DNA from: Chrysemys picta bellii
Taxonomy: Eukaryota; Chordata; Testudines; Emydidae
Direction: 5' to 3'
Length of the DNA stretch: 64,000 nucleotides
Assembly: GCF_011386835.1 (NCBI RefSeq)
Contig: NC_088800.1
Coordinates: 55,767,439 to 55,831,438, forward strand
A program made the position numbers and the translations under genes. Positions 11,586 through 22,359 of this stretch are shown one piece after another. Below the pieces are notes generated by a model. It saw only the letters and a list, made by a program, of their open reading frames with translations. It ran no database searches and was not told where the DNA came from. Position 1 is the stretch's first letter. Every line of letters begins with the position of its first letter.

Positions 11586-11727
11586 ATCCTCTAGAGACCG
11601 ATCTTCAAGAGAAAAGTCACGAGACAGAGAGAGGAAAGAGAAGAGCTCTTCTGAAAGACGGCATGAGAGCACAAATGGCAAATCTCGTTCCAAGAGATCG
11701 GAAGAGAGAGAAGCTGGCGAGATCTGA
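11586..11727 (+). CDS. LUC7L: LUC7L terminal coding exon with stop
   Basis: After a CTTCAG acceptor the exon reads SSRDRSSREKSRDRERKEK, then SSSERRHESTNGKSRSKRS, then EEREAGEI and TGA at 11725-11727. The EAGEI ending is the family C-terminus. The SSREKSRDRERKEK stretch differs from the human LUC7L end I remember and recalls LUC7L2, so the terminal exon may be the ancestral or an alternative form. Confidence 0.9.
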
Positions 11728-11945
11728 ACTCAAATGATCTGTATTGCACTGTAAATAGTCTGATAAACATTCTACAAAAAGCCTAAATTTCCCATTTATA
11801 TTTACTGAACACAACTCATCTTTTGTAGTTTTGAATTTTTATTATTTGGCAGATAGCTGTGAGTTTGTAGAGATACAGAGTTACGTACTGTTTACCAGGA
11901 TTTTGTTTTAGTAGGAATAAATAAATCTGATGAATTGACTTCAAC
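11728..11945 (+). other. LUC7L: LUC7L 3'UTR (minimal)
   Basis: A/T-rich sequence directly follows the LUC7L stop. A T-rich stretch and two overlapping AATAAA signals lie about 190 nt downstream. A longer 3'UTR using later signals cannot be excluded. Confidence 0.6.
11916..11925 (+). promoter_or_regulatory. Overlapping AATAAA poly(A) signals of LUC7L
   Basis: AATAAATAAA contains two AATAAA hexamers sharing two bases, 190 nt after the LUC7L stop codon. The first good poly(A) site after a terminal exon is the likely cleavage signal; an actual cleavage site is not demonstrated. Confidence 0.6.
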
Positions 11946-14760
11946 ATAGATCAGTGATTTACATATGTGTTGATTGGCATGACACAAGGAATGCAGCAGT
12001 TAGAGCTAGTGCTATGGTTGGAAACGTAACCTGCTGTATCATTTGTAACACTGATACCTTTTTGGAACGTCCACTTGCCCCTTCTCACAATTCGAGTTTG
12101 AGATCATCAGTAGCACTGGTGCTACCTAAATTCACATTTTTCCTTTGGTTTGTGCACATCCAGAGGAATTTAAGGTTTTTCTTGCTTTTTTTAAGTGCTT
12201 AGCAACTCATTTTCCAGTGTTTGAGAAACATCTCAGTATTCCAGCTAATTTAGGACAAACAAAACTAGCCCCTAATTTCCCTCTTAAACAACTCCAGTTC
12301 ATCTTCATGACGATGACCAAAGTACCTGGGGCACAATACTGAGATATGCTTGGGCCTATCCCTAGTAATATTTACACATACCTACTATAAAAAGCCTGTG
12401 TTCAAGTGAAACACAATATCTGGATTGATCTCTTTGTAACGGAGTTCAGTCATGCTTAATGGAGGTAGCCTTCCAATCAGGGTAGAGCAGAATTGTACTT
12501 TGTACATGTGATGGCACCTTGAGGTGTGGCCTCTTAAGACAGAAGGTTGCCTAATAAGGGTGGGCCCTTGGCCTGGTTTCTGTGTATATGAATTTACACT
12601 GAACTGGCTTATCTCATTGGTGCTTACAACTGAGGTGAAAGGAACCTGGACTATAACACAGTGTGGGAAGAATCAAATATCTGTAACTAGATTAATTTTA
12701 AAATTAGGGAGGAAAAACTTCCTCTGAGTTCACTGTGTCAGCCACAGTGGCGATCACAAGGATCGTGCTATTGTGAGACTTCCCACAGAATAATTTAGCT
12801 GAAGCAGTTAGTATGTGCAGAATCATGAACTAAAGTAATGTAACTCCAGCCACTGCTGTCCAGTTTTGACTTCCCAGCCTACTTATTAATTAGGTAAGGC
12901 AGGTATCTGAAATTAACACAGTTAAATCTTACCATTTTCCCATAGTGGAAACTTAAGGTATTTGTAAATACTATTGCATTAGTGTGGGCAGTGTGTTGGG
13001 GTTTTCCAGCCATTTTTTTTCCTTGCTGAGCCTCTGATAATTCACTTAACTCTTCGATTTCCTTTAATTTGCGGGGGGAGTGGGGGTTTTGTTTGTTTTT
13101 TTGCAGAGGTGCAGGAGTTGTCCTTGGTGTGTTAGTCTTCTAGATGCATGTTTAGGTATTGGGGGGAATCTAGTTCCTTTTTGTTTTACAATTAATATTG
13201 CATTTTAATTATTGTTTTGTAATCTCTATGTATCGCAATCGGTGAGCTCCTGCTTTTCAGGGCTCTTATTTACAAGGTCATCATTAGAATAAATTAACCT
13301 ATGATGAGGGAACATCACACAGGTTGGCAGCTGATTGATATGCTGGGCTCAAATCTTGTCTTCAGTTACACCTGCAGCTCCTGTTGAAGCCAGTGGCAGG
13401 GGTGTACATGTTGCTGAGAGCAAGGCCTGGCCCAGTGTATTTCCTTTCTAGGAACACAAAGGATCTAATAACAAATAAAACTCTAAAGCTGATCACACAA
13501 GTGTAATAGAGTGTTAGAAAGGAACCCACCATGCATTGATTTGTTGTATGTTGCGGTTTATCATGTTGGAGCATTTTGTTCTTTATAGCACCTTTGCTTA
13601 TGAGGAGTTTTGGTCTAAATATAAAAATGTAAGTAAAATATGCTGTTCTCTTGCCAGTCTTACTCACATTAAAGATTTATGTTTGTGGCTTGGAGTGGTA
13701 CTCTGGCTTTTGTATACTAGTCTAGTGTCTGCACTCTGCCGATGTTGCACTGACGTAGTCCCTTTAAATGGATCCCAAAGCCATTTACCTGACCAGTAAG
13801 TTCTGCGAATTACTGGGTCACTGTCAATTTTGGAAAAATCATTGCATAATCACTCTAGAGACCAGCACCGACAGCAATCCTGCTCCATGTCATGGGGAAT
13901 GTGATGCCTCTTATGTAAGCAAACCATTGCTGCTTTTATATTTAAATGTTTGGAAAATGGTAAGAGTGAAAACAAGCTGTTGCATAGGAAAAGGTGCAGC
14001 TTCCTTTATGGTGCATTTCCAAATGCTGATCTACTGCCACCTCCTGGAGTGAGTGCTCAATGGGTAGAGCCTCTGTTCATTGCAGTTCAGGGCAAGTCGT
14101 TATTGCATTGGCCAGAGCTGGCTCCTGTCTCTGTACCTACCTGTTGCTGTCACCCCATCCAAAAGGGCTGTTACTGTGCCTTTCTGCAGCATATGCTGGT
14201 CAGTATTATTGTGAATGTTCAGTGCCAATGTATTCACCAAGTGCACCATACTTTACCTATAAATAAAAGGAGGGAACTGTTGGCACTTCAGATGTTTTAC
14301 TAAGCAAATGAAGTAATGCTGATACTTTTCCTTACTAACTAGTTTGGCATGTGTATATGGTATGACACCGTGGTTGAAACTAGCAAATCCGTGCAATACT
14401 GCAGCTTGTCAAATACACTGAGCAAGGAATTCTGCTAGAAACACTGAGGCGAGTGTCAATGCTATGACTTGGATACTGTTCTCCTGGCCAGTGTGTTTAG
14501 CTGCACTTCCACTTTTCTTCTCTTATCCTCTCAGCTCCGAGCATGTGGCTACTGCTGAGTGGGTTAAAACATAAGATACCAACCTAAATCTCCAGGTCAC
14601 TACCAGCTCCCCCTATGATAGGTGATTGAGGAATCGATCTTCAGCTGTGACTAATCTGGCCTGCCTTTAAGCTTTCGGGTACTATCTAGCATGGGACTAG
14701 AACTTTGAGACTTTTTTCATCTTGTGCATGCCACTGCCCCTTCTGCAGATAGGGCATTTT
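11946..14760. other. LUC7L to FAM234A intergenic DNA, part 1
   Basis: A/T-rich, largely non-repetitive. It may include an extended LUC7L 3'UTR; another AATAAA lies near 14261. Short open frames at 13.5-14.3 kb have no identifiable family. No gene seen. Confidence 0.4.
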
Positions 14761-14764
14761 AACT

Positions 14765-15045
14765 TAAGCTCTGTCTATGCACTTAGTTTGCAGCAAGCGG
14801 GGGTGGGGTGCATATCTAACTTCCACTAGCCAGCCATACATTAACTGTCCCTGCGGACCCGGCAGCTGTGCACTCAGAGTTCCCTAGTGTGCTCTAATTT
14901 ACTCCCATTCAAAGCAATATATATTATAGTGACAATGGGACTTCTAGTGCAGGGTGACAGAGTCCATGCAGATAGTTGGTGCACAGCAGGCTAGATTTAC
15001 AACCCAGCTTGCCATGAACTAAGTGTTTAGCTAGACAAGTCCCTA
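14765..15045. mobile_element. MITE with imperfect terminal inverted repeats
   Basis: The left end TAAGCTCTGTCTATGCACTT and right end AACTAAGTGTTTAGCTAGAC are imperfect reverse complements, about 280 bp apart, like other GTCTACAC-type elements in this window. The family is inferred from end sequence only. Confidence 0.45.
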
Positions 15046-15059
15046 GTGAACTGTGTCCA

Positions 15060-15215
15060 GTTGTGATGCCCACAATTCAAGGATGCTGCTAGATTGGATC
15101 TCGAAAGCTTGTCTCTAACTAACAGAAGTTGGTCCAATAAAAGATATTACCTCACCCACCTTGTGTCTCTCATATCCTGACACCAACATGACTCCAGCAA
15201 CATTGCAAACAATGT
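15060..15215 (+). mobile_element. Possible 3' end of a second PLE-like family
   Basis: CTCGAAAGCTTGTCTCT, AGAAGTTGGTCCAATAAAAG and the tail CCAACATGACTCCAGCAACA have the same order as the PLE 3' ends elsewhere (GAAAGCTTATGC, AATAAA, then ACTAACACGGCTAC). This suggests a divergent relative. Confidence 0.4.
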
Positions 15216-15398
15216 TTGCTCTCTCATATTGGATCTCTGCAGTGAAAGGATACATTTGAAGCTTAAAACATTCTTTCAGCACTCACCTGTGTTGCTGGAA
15301 CTGCCAGTACAATTTTTGCCAGTTGATACAGACCGGACATGCCATTTTTATGATGTCCCCAGTAGTTTAATATGTTTTCTTTCTTACTGAGACATGGC

Positions 15399-16810
15399 TC
15401 ATCTGTAAATGAACCAAGAACTGTCCCAATCCCTTTTTTGCACTTTCCTTTGTCCAGATAGCTCTATCTTTTTGGAGATTTCATGAGCTTTATGAAGTTC
15501 CAAATCATCATCAGATATTTCAATTTCAGATGTGTCTGACATTGATTCTATGACATCATTATTGCAATGTTGGCAGGAGACCAGGCTGTCTGGAAAAGGT
15601 GATCTAAAGTGGGCACTGTATGCTCCATGAACTTGAGAAATGAATGAATGAAACATTTCCATTTTTGTCCACATTTTGGGTAAATTAAATGTTGCCTTGA
15701 TTTTGTCCTCCTCTGACAGTAGCAGTTGATATCTAGGATCAAGGTACATAAATGAAAGAAAATATAATTTTCAAAACAGATTTGTTCTTGTTTTTTCATT
15801 GAAGACAGTAAAAAGAGAAGAGACTTTTGATGTTTCTAGTTTGCATTTTAACCCAGTATCATAAAAATCACCCATGGTCAGTTCATATTGGATCATGGGT
15901 CAGACCCAAGGTCCATCTAGCCCAGATAGTGGCCAATGCCAGGTGCCACAGAGGGAATGAACAGAGCAGGAAATAAGTGATCCTGTCGCCCATTCCCAAC
16001 TTCCTGCCCATCCTTGCTAATTGCCACTGATGAATTTATCTAGTTCTTTTTTGAATCCTGTTATAGTCTTGGCCTTCACAACATCCTCTGGCAAAGAGTT
16101 CCACGGGTTGACTGTGCATTGTGTGAAGAAATACTTCCTTTTGATTGTTTTAAACCTGCTGCCTATTAATTTCATTTGTTGACCCCTAGTTCTTGTGTTA
16201 TGAGAAGAAGTAAATAACACTTCCTTATTTACTTTCTCTACACCAGTCATGATTTTATAGACCTCTATCATATCCCCCTTAGTCGTCTCTTTTCCAAGTT
16301 TAAAAGTCCTAGTCTTTTTAATCTCTTCTCAGATGGAAGCTGTTCCATACCCTGAATCATTTTTGTTCAGAAAAGAGCAACCTTTTTCAATCCCAATATA
16401 TGTTTTTTGAGATGGGTTGACCACATCTGTACTCAGTATTCAAGATGTGGGCGAACCATGGATTTATATAGAGGCAATATGATATTTTCTATCTTATCTA
16501 CCACTATCTAATGATTACCAATATTGTTTGGTTTCTCTATTTTTTAGATATCAAGCTTTACAAGTTATGGTAGTGATTGCACATTCCTTCAATGAGTCTT
16601 CAACAGCAAGTTGCAAGTGCATGGGCAGAACAGTGACCTCCCTGCAATGTTACTTCTATTGCCTCCTAAGTTTAGCTTCTTCAACCACATGAATCAAATC
16701 AGTTCAATCTTGGTCCATATCTTCTTGAGCAGCTTCCCTGAAGAGTAAATTCTGTGTTTCCCCTTTATTTTGAATTTGTTATGCTTGTTCTTCTGTTTCC
16801 TAGTCCTAAT
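15399..16810 (-). pseudogene. hAT transposase remnant, split by a CR1
   Basis: The minus frame at 15749-15399 reads MYLDPRYQLLLSEEDKIKA, matching the C-terminal FLDPRY...LSEEEK region of hAT (ZBED-like) transposases, then an acidic stretch. On the far side of the CR1 at 15889-16500, antisense pieces near 16620-16560 read LQLAVEDSLKECAITTIT, like the CAAHTLQLAV motif further upstream in the same family. Order and strand agree, so I read one decayed transposase with a CR1 inserted. Stops and frameshifts make it non-functional. Confidence 0.6.
15889..16500 (-). mobile_element. CR1 LINE 3' fragment nested in hAT remnant
   Basis: It starts with the complement of the CR1 3' end (ATGGGTCAGACCCAAGGTCC). 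It carries the antisense of the block [20 protein letters not shown] to KKELDKF (16271-16017) and breaks off near 16500. It is the same subfamily as the copies at 4.5 kb and 52.6 kb. Confidence 0.88.
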
Positions 16811-17500
16811 TAACATCGTTTTCACCATGTTTGCTCCATGAACATAATACTACATGTGTGCCTTGGAGTGATTCCATATATAGCAACAACTTTAAGAATA
16901 ACTGATTTTACATAGTCAGAGGTGTGTCTCTCCTCGATCGCTTTCTTATTTTATAAAGCAAAATAAGATCACTAGTTTTTTAAACTGGAGAGCTTAAAAA
17001 ATATTTTAACCATAAGCCAAATTTTGTTTTACTGACAAAATTGTGGTTCAGATTTAGTTCTGGTTCAAGTAAAAATATTGGATTGAAATGGTTCTGGGTT
17101 GACTTGCTGCCCTGCTAATCACAACCCAGTAGCAGGTAAAGGGTGGGGTGTGGTTAGTGCTGCACTACTGGCCAGTTGTCTTGCAAGCACCATGCTGCAT
17201 GTTCTCTGCACTGCGGAGACACTCATACAAAATCATTCCTGCTTCCTAAACTGCTATTAGTCTGGGGCCAAGATTTCTGCAGTGCTGGGCGGAGGTTTCT
17301 TACACCAAGTGGCAGGCTGATCACAGATGGGAAAAACATAGTTCGACTTCCACAGCAGCTTGGGCAGACCCGTATTGCTGCTTTGTGGTGCCTGCCCCAT
17401 CTGTTCCCCTCCGGCCAAGGTGCCTGAGCATGAAGTGCAGCTTGGTGGGTGCAGATGCTAATCAGGTTCCTGTTCAGGCACCACCAGGGCCCAAGGAGCT
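16811..17500. other. Intergenic DNA upstream of FAM234A, nothing recognised
   Basis: Unremarkable sequence with no coding signal; open frames at 17.2-17.65 kb lack any family resemblance. Confidence 0.4.
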
Positions 17501-17509
17501 TCCAGCTGA

Positions 17510-17612
17510 GGGATGCCAGTTTTGTGGGAGGTATTCCTGGGGATTTCATCACAAAATATAATTGTAATTCCTGGAGACTCCAGGCTAATCCTGGAGGCTT
17601 GGCAACCCTATT
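17510..17612. mobile_element. Partial MITE end (GGCAACCCTA family)
   Basis: AATTCCTGGAGACTCCAGGC...GGCTTGGCAACCCTA ends like the element at 42881-43711 (TTGGCAACCCTA). Only one terminus is clear. Confidence 0.4.
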
Positions 17613-17689
17613 GCAGCTGATAAAATTTGGGCTATTTTTAACCACAGTCAAGTTAGCCTGCGGAACTCCCCCACACCAGCTGCCCTAGG

Positions 17690-18110
17690 GGCCACGGCTG
17701 GAAGAGCGGCAGGTGTACGCAGACCTCGGGCCCCGCCCTGGTCCGAGCCCGCCCCTAGAGGGCCCTACGCTCGCTCGTGGGGCGGGCCGCCAGCTGCCCG
17801 AGCGCGTGGGCACTCCCGTCTCGCGCAGGCGCATATCTCAGACGCCCCACTCCTGGTAACCAACCCCCGGGGGCAGAGAACCTCAGGGACCAGAAGCGGA
17901 AATGGCGTCATGCCCTCAGCGGGGCGGAGTGATGCTTGCGCAGCCCCATCCCTTCCGGCGGAGACACGCCCCGGGGCGGAGCCAAGAGAGTGGAGCGGAG
18001 CCGGTAGGAGGCCGGCTGGCAAGTGGCGAAGGGTGAGTGTGTGTGCGCGCGCGTGCGCGGAGGGGTACGGGACCCCCGCCCCTAATCTGCGGCGGGGGCC
18101 TGTCTGCGTG
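17690..18110 (+). promoter_or_regulatory. GC-rich promoter (CpG island) of FAM234A
   Basis: A sharp rise in GC and CpG density with GGGGCGG-type boxes (for example CGGGGCGGAG near 17918 and CCCCGGGGCGGAGCC near 17970), no TATA box, and a splice donor right after it. This is the only such island in the window outside mobile elements. It lies between LUC7L and the coding exons of FAM234A, so it is the probable housekeeping-type promoter. The exact start site is not visible. Confidence 0.7.
17950..18032 (+). other. FAM234A: FAM234A non-coding exon 1 (left boundary approximate)
   Basis: CpG-island sequence ends at a consensus donor, GAAGG|GTGAGT, at 18032/18033. No start codon in it joins a long frame with the coding exon at 47.25 kb, so it is a 5'UTR exon. 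The transcription start is a guess. The downstream intron would be about 29.2 kb unless a further small UTR exon is used. Confidence 0.55.
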
Positions 18111-18127
18111 ATTCTGTGTGTGTGGGT

Positions 18128-18485
18128 CAGAGCTAGCCCCACCCTCCCACCGGCTGTACTGGGGGGTCCCCGTGGGGGGTGCAGGGCTAGCCCCACCCTC
18201 CCACCGGCTGTACTGGGGGGTCCCTGTCTGGGGTGTGTGTGCGCAGGGCTAGCCCCACCCCTCCACAGTCTGTACTGGGAAGGTCCCTGTGTGTGGGGGT
18301 GTGTGCGCAGGGCTAGCCCCACCCCTACAGTCTGTACTGGGGGGGGGTCCCTGTGTGTGTGTGGGCGCTTGGCTAGTCCCACCCCCACAGCCCATACTGG
18401 GGGGAGGGTGGGTCCCTTTGTGTGGGGGTAGTGTAGGGCTAGCCCCATCCCCTACAGCTTGTACTGGGGGGTTCCTGTATTGGGG
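18128..18485 (+). repeat. Minisatellite, about six units of ~60 bp
   Basis: The unit CTAGCCCCACCC, (C)CACAGTCTGTACTGGGG, GGTCCCTGTGTGTG... repeats from 18130, 18187, 18249, 18313, 18373 and 18439, with a degenerate unit resuming at about 18670 after a SINE. It starts about 100 bp after the FAM234A exon 1 donor, inside intron 1. The purine/pyrimidine asymmetry and G-runs create open frames on both strands that are artefacts. Confidence 0.8.
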
Positions 18486-18668
18486 GGAGGGATAGCTCAG
18501 TGGTTTGAGCATTGGCCTGCTAAACCCAGGGTTGTAAATTCAATCCTTGAGGGGGCCATTTAGGGATCTGGGGCAAAAATCTGTCTGGGGATTGGTCCTG
18601 CTTTGAGCAGGGGGTTGGACTAGATGACCTCCTGAGGTCCCTTCCAACCCTGATAGTCTATGATTCTA
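18483..18668 (+). mobile_element. tRNA-derived SINE with CR1-like tail
   Basis: The head GGGATAGCTCAGTGGTTTGA resembles a tRNA A box, and GGTTGTAAATTCAATCC is a decayed B box. The 3' part (TTGAGCAGGGGGTTGGACTA, CCAACCCTGATAGTCTATG) is the CR1 3' end used for LINE-driven copying. The arrangement matches the CryI-type SINEs known from cryptodire turtles. It is inserted in the minisatellite. Confidence 0.85.
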
Positions 18669-19439
18669 TGTAGTGCCTTCCCCCTTACAGCTTGTACCGG
18701 TCATGACTGGCCCTTATGACTTTGTGTATGTGTGTGGAGGGGAATGGACAGTGCTATTCCCTCATCCCCTACAACTTTTTTGGGGGGGGCAGAGGGGTTT
18801 TTTCCCATGACTCCCTTCTATGGGGCTGGGCCCCTTCTGGTGACTCTCCCGTGCAGGGTCCTTCCCAGCCACTAGGGCCCCTGAGGGCGTGGAATTTACC
18901 AGTATGGGGCTTGGTGGGGAGGGGCAGCACCCACATTGCCCCCATGTGCTGGGGAGTGGCGGGACTGCAGTGGATAGCTGGTTCTTTGGGGCCCTCTGGA
19001 AAGTGGCCACAGACACCCATCACCAGGCTTCAGCAGTTTGTAGGGCACCCCGTAACGCTCGGTTTGTCTATATGCCTCTCATGCCTGAACATGTGATCGC
19101 TTGCCTGGCTAAAATACATGAATTGTCTTTAATTGCTCCTATCTGTCTCTGTGCGGCTCTAGGCACTGATGCTCAGATTAAGAATAGTTTATTTCAGTTC
19201 AGTTTAAATTATGTGTAAACTAAATTGAAATAAACCTATTTAATTTGCAATAAGTGTGTCTGGTTACAGACTTTCCATAAATAACAAAAGAGTCTAATTA
19301 AAAGCACTCAAGCTAATTTCATTGCCAATTTGTGTGTAGGCAAGCCCTCCTCCCATCCTCCCCAGCCATATTACTCATCTGGCTACAAATTGCAGATCAC
19401 GGCCATGAACAGATTATTCATAACTTGAGTTGAGACAAA

Positions 19440-19785
19440 ACAAAAACAAACAAAAGGAAGTATTTCTTCACACAACGCAGTCAGCCTCTGGAACTCTTTG
19501 CCAGAGGATGTTGTGAAGGCCAAGACTATAACAAGGTTCAAAAAATAACTAGATAAGTTCATGGAAGATAGGCCCATCAATGGCTATTAGCCAAGTTGAC
19601 AGGGATGGTGTCCCTAGCCTCTGTTTGCCAGAAGCTGGGAATGGGCAATGGGGATGGATCATTTGATGATTACCTGTTCTATTCATTCCTTTTGAAGCAC
19701 CTGGCGTTGGCCACTGTCAGAAGACAGGATACTGGACTAGATGGGCCTTTGGTCTGACCCAGTATGGCCATTCTTATGTTCTCTG
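19440..19785 (+). mobile_element. CR1 LINE 3' end
   Basis: Sense-strand end of the CR1 coding region ([33 protein letters not shown]) with one stop, then the 3'UTR ending GGCCTTTGGTCTGACCCAGT. Located in FAM234A intron 1. Confidence 0.9.
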
Positions 19786-19836
19786 TGCACCTTACAACCT
19801 GCACACTGAAGCCCATATTTACATCTCAGTCACACT

Positions 19837-20100
19837 GGGTACAACTACATGGCAGACAGAAATCCACAGCACTGAGCCTCAGAGGCCAGGTGTACAGACT
19901 AGCTCTATAGATGTTCGGGCTCAGGTTGGAGCTCAGGCTCTGAAACCTGCCACCCTCCCTAGACTTCAGAGTCTAAGCTCTAGCCCAAGCTCAAATGTCT
20001 ACACAGCTATTTTTAATGCTGTAGTGGGAGCCTACAGTCTGTAGCAGGGCTCTGAGACCTGCTGCTATAGGTTTCTACTTGTTGTGTAGATGTACCCATT
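19837..20100. mobile_element. MITE with TGGGTACA termini
   Basis: The left end TGGGTACAACTACATGGCAG and right end GTTGTGTAGATGTACCCA are inverted repeats about 260 bp apart. The interior is self-similar (GCTCAGGTTGGAGCTCAGGC). Family unknown. Confidence 0.5.
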
Positions 20101-21180
20101 GACATAAATTAAGGTCAAAGTACAAGAAGTACTAAGATCAAGAGATAAATAGAATGGAGTTACTCTAGATTTATACTGCTGTAACTGAAAATGGATTCTG
20201 GCCCTGAATAATACAGAGATTATCATGACCCCTACCATCAGTTATTGAACACCATCCAACCTATACACAGAAAGATGCAGTGATCCAGAGGGAAAAAAGT
20301 ATTGCTGTGCCATTATGAACTACGCAATGTATACACAAGGGACAGAGGTTAGAGTTGTGTGTGTAACCTTAACTTTGGCTTTTTTTGACTTTTGAGCACT
20401 TACTAGAAAAATGTTAAAGCTGCAAAGTTTCATTAGAAGTAACTAAACACCCCAGGTTCTTCTATTCTTCCCATGAATAGAATGCCTATGCCTCCACCCA
20501 GATGTCAGGTGAATGTTCCGTGGAATCAGCCCCCAAGACATTACTGTTTTCATTTCAGGAATTTCCAACAGTTGGCATTGCTCACTTATTTTTAGTACAG
20601 TTCAACTCACAAGAATTACTTTCAAAGATATCCTCTAACCACACAAAACTAACTGAGTTGTTTCTTTTGGCTTGATATATGGAAAGCGGTATTCTATACA
20701 GCTAACAGAACTTCAAGCTGCACTTATTCATTCTTTTATCTCCAGGTACTCTATAGTTCCTCAGCAGGGGCTGACAGAGTACGCTACATACAACTGGATT
20801 CTGTATGACATCCAAAACTGAGGTCTAAAACTTTTCACATGAGTGAAGGTGTTAGCCCAAAGCTCCTTGCCAAATTTCAACTTGATTAATGCAATTCAGT
20901 CTCCCCAACATTCCCCAGGTAGTTTCAAATGTATGCCGTACTCCTCTCAGATTAAACTGTTGTGTGATGTGCAAGTTCAACACTTGAGTTTCCTGCCAAA
21001 AGTAACTCCAGTTCAGTGACAGGCAATGAAATTCTTACATTAGTTTGCTTTGTGCTCTGAGGCACATACTGAAGTAACCAAACCTGCTACATTTCACTGT
21101 TGAAAAACGTGATTTCAGACAAACATTTTAGACTACTTAGTTTTTCCATTTTGGGGAATGCAAGGAAAGAAGAGCCACCC
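20101..21180. other. FAM234A intron 1, nothing recognised
   Basis: A/T-rich intron DNA without recognisable repeats or exons. Confidence 0.4.
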
Positions 21181-21182
21181 TA

Positions 21183-21325
21183 CATCATAAGAATGGCCAA
21201 ACTGGGTCAGACCAAAGGTCCATGTCCTGTCTTCTGATAGTGGCCAATGCCAGGTGCCCCAGAGGGAATGAACAGAACAGGTAATCATCAAATGATCCAT
21301 CCCTTGTTGCCCATTCCCAACAAGG
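21183..21325 (-). mobile_element. CR1 LINE 3' terminal fragment
   Basis: Complement of the CR1 3'UTR: GGGTCAGACCAAAGGTCCAT through GATCCATCCC. It lacks any coding part. Confidence 0.85.
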
Positions 21326-21339
21326 TGGGGTGCCCTCAT

Positions 21340-22350
21340 TAATAGTAAGGATAAGAATAACTCTTATGTTTTTTTAATTTTTTAAAACATTACCAATATT
21401 TAATTTCCATAGAGGAAAGTTGCTTTAATGTTGGTAAATAGGGATTGTGGTGTGTAACCACCACCTTCACCTCTGCGTTACATTCTGTGCACTGCTTGAT
21501 GCAGGGGTTGTATGGAAAAATAGTACATGTTGATGTAACTAGTGTATATTGAAATGCATACACATGGAGATAGAATAAAGATGGCACAGGCAACCTGCAT
21601 ATTGTCACTTGTTGGCTTTTGAGTGCATTGCTTGCAACCGTAACATTGAGTGTAGTTTTTTTTTAGGGCGCTATAGAAATCGAGGACCTGTTTATACTGT
21701 AACTCTGCTTTTGTTCTGCAGTGCTGATCTGCAAAGTTCCCGGCTGTTCCAGGTCTCTTGAATATTGTGTTGAATTTTGTAATTTTATTTTTTATATTTA
21801 CTCAAATGTGCATTATTGGCTAGGATTCCTCTAGCAAGCTCTCTTCTAACATTGGCGAAAGGCTATGGTAGTAATCCACAGGGCCAATGAGTCCCCTTTT
21901 GTCCATTCACTTAAATGACTGCATAATGACAGCCAGGCCTGGGCTTTTCAGTGCTTGTGGAAAGGTCCATTAGTGCAGTGATGTGTGTTAGCAGCTTGTT
22001 TTTCCCCTCATATGAAGCAATGATTTAGATAAATTGTTCTTAGCTGCACGCTCTGAAACCAAAGTCTGGAAGCTCCGTTTTATTGACTTTGGAGCCAAGA
22101 ATAGTTCATTTAATTCCATCAAGCCAGTGCAGCTAATGTCTAATACAAATTGTGGCAGCTTGTTTTTAACCTTGTGCACTAAAGAGCTTTGGAGCAGAAG
22201 GACAAAATGATGACTTTTTGTTCCTACATTTTAAAAAATGGCTTGAATGATGAGATTGGAAGGATTTGTGTGTATACAAGGAAACACACCTTGTAACAAT
22301 GTTACTTGTGTAATGTGCCTGCTGCACACCTGGAGAAGGGAATAGATTTG
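21340..22350. other. FAM234A intron 1, nothing recognised
   Basis: No repeat family, exon or motif recognised. Confidence 0.4.
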
Positions 22351-22359
22351 ATTCTAGAG

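Larger units (their letters stand above)
1..11930 (+). other. LUC7L: LUC7L gene, 3' portion (exons plus introns)
   Basis: LUC7-like proteins are nuclear U1 snRNP-associated factors that influence 5' splice-site choice. Only the C-terminal 143 residues are in the window, in four exons at 935-1023, 7626-7655, 8696-8866 and 11586-11727; all introns are GT-AG and the phases match (0, 2, 2, 2). The exons join into a basic region (KMVAEKQEKRNQDR) followed by a long RS/RE-rich tail ending in EEREAGEI, the family C-terminus. The RDRRRRRSRS and HRRHRSRSRSHSRGHRR blocks match LUC7L better than LUC7L2. The last exon is more LUC7L2-like in style, but neighbour FAM234A supports LUC7L. The N-terminal zinc-finger part must lie upstream of base 1. 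Gene identity is from remembered family sequence, not a search. Confidence 0.9.

Noticed and set aside
17765..18448. 227-codon minus frame and 173-codon plus frame
   Set aside because: They overlap the CpG island and the minisatellite; the repeated GxASPTHT-like units come from the tandem repeat, not a protein.
18483..18560. Functional tRNA gene
   Set aside because: A and B boxes are decayed and the sequence continues into a SINE body with CR1-like tail.
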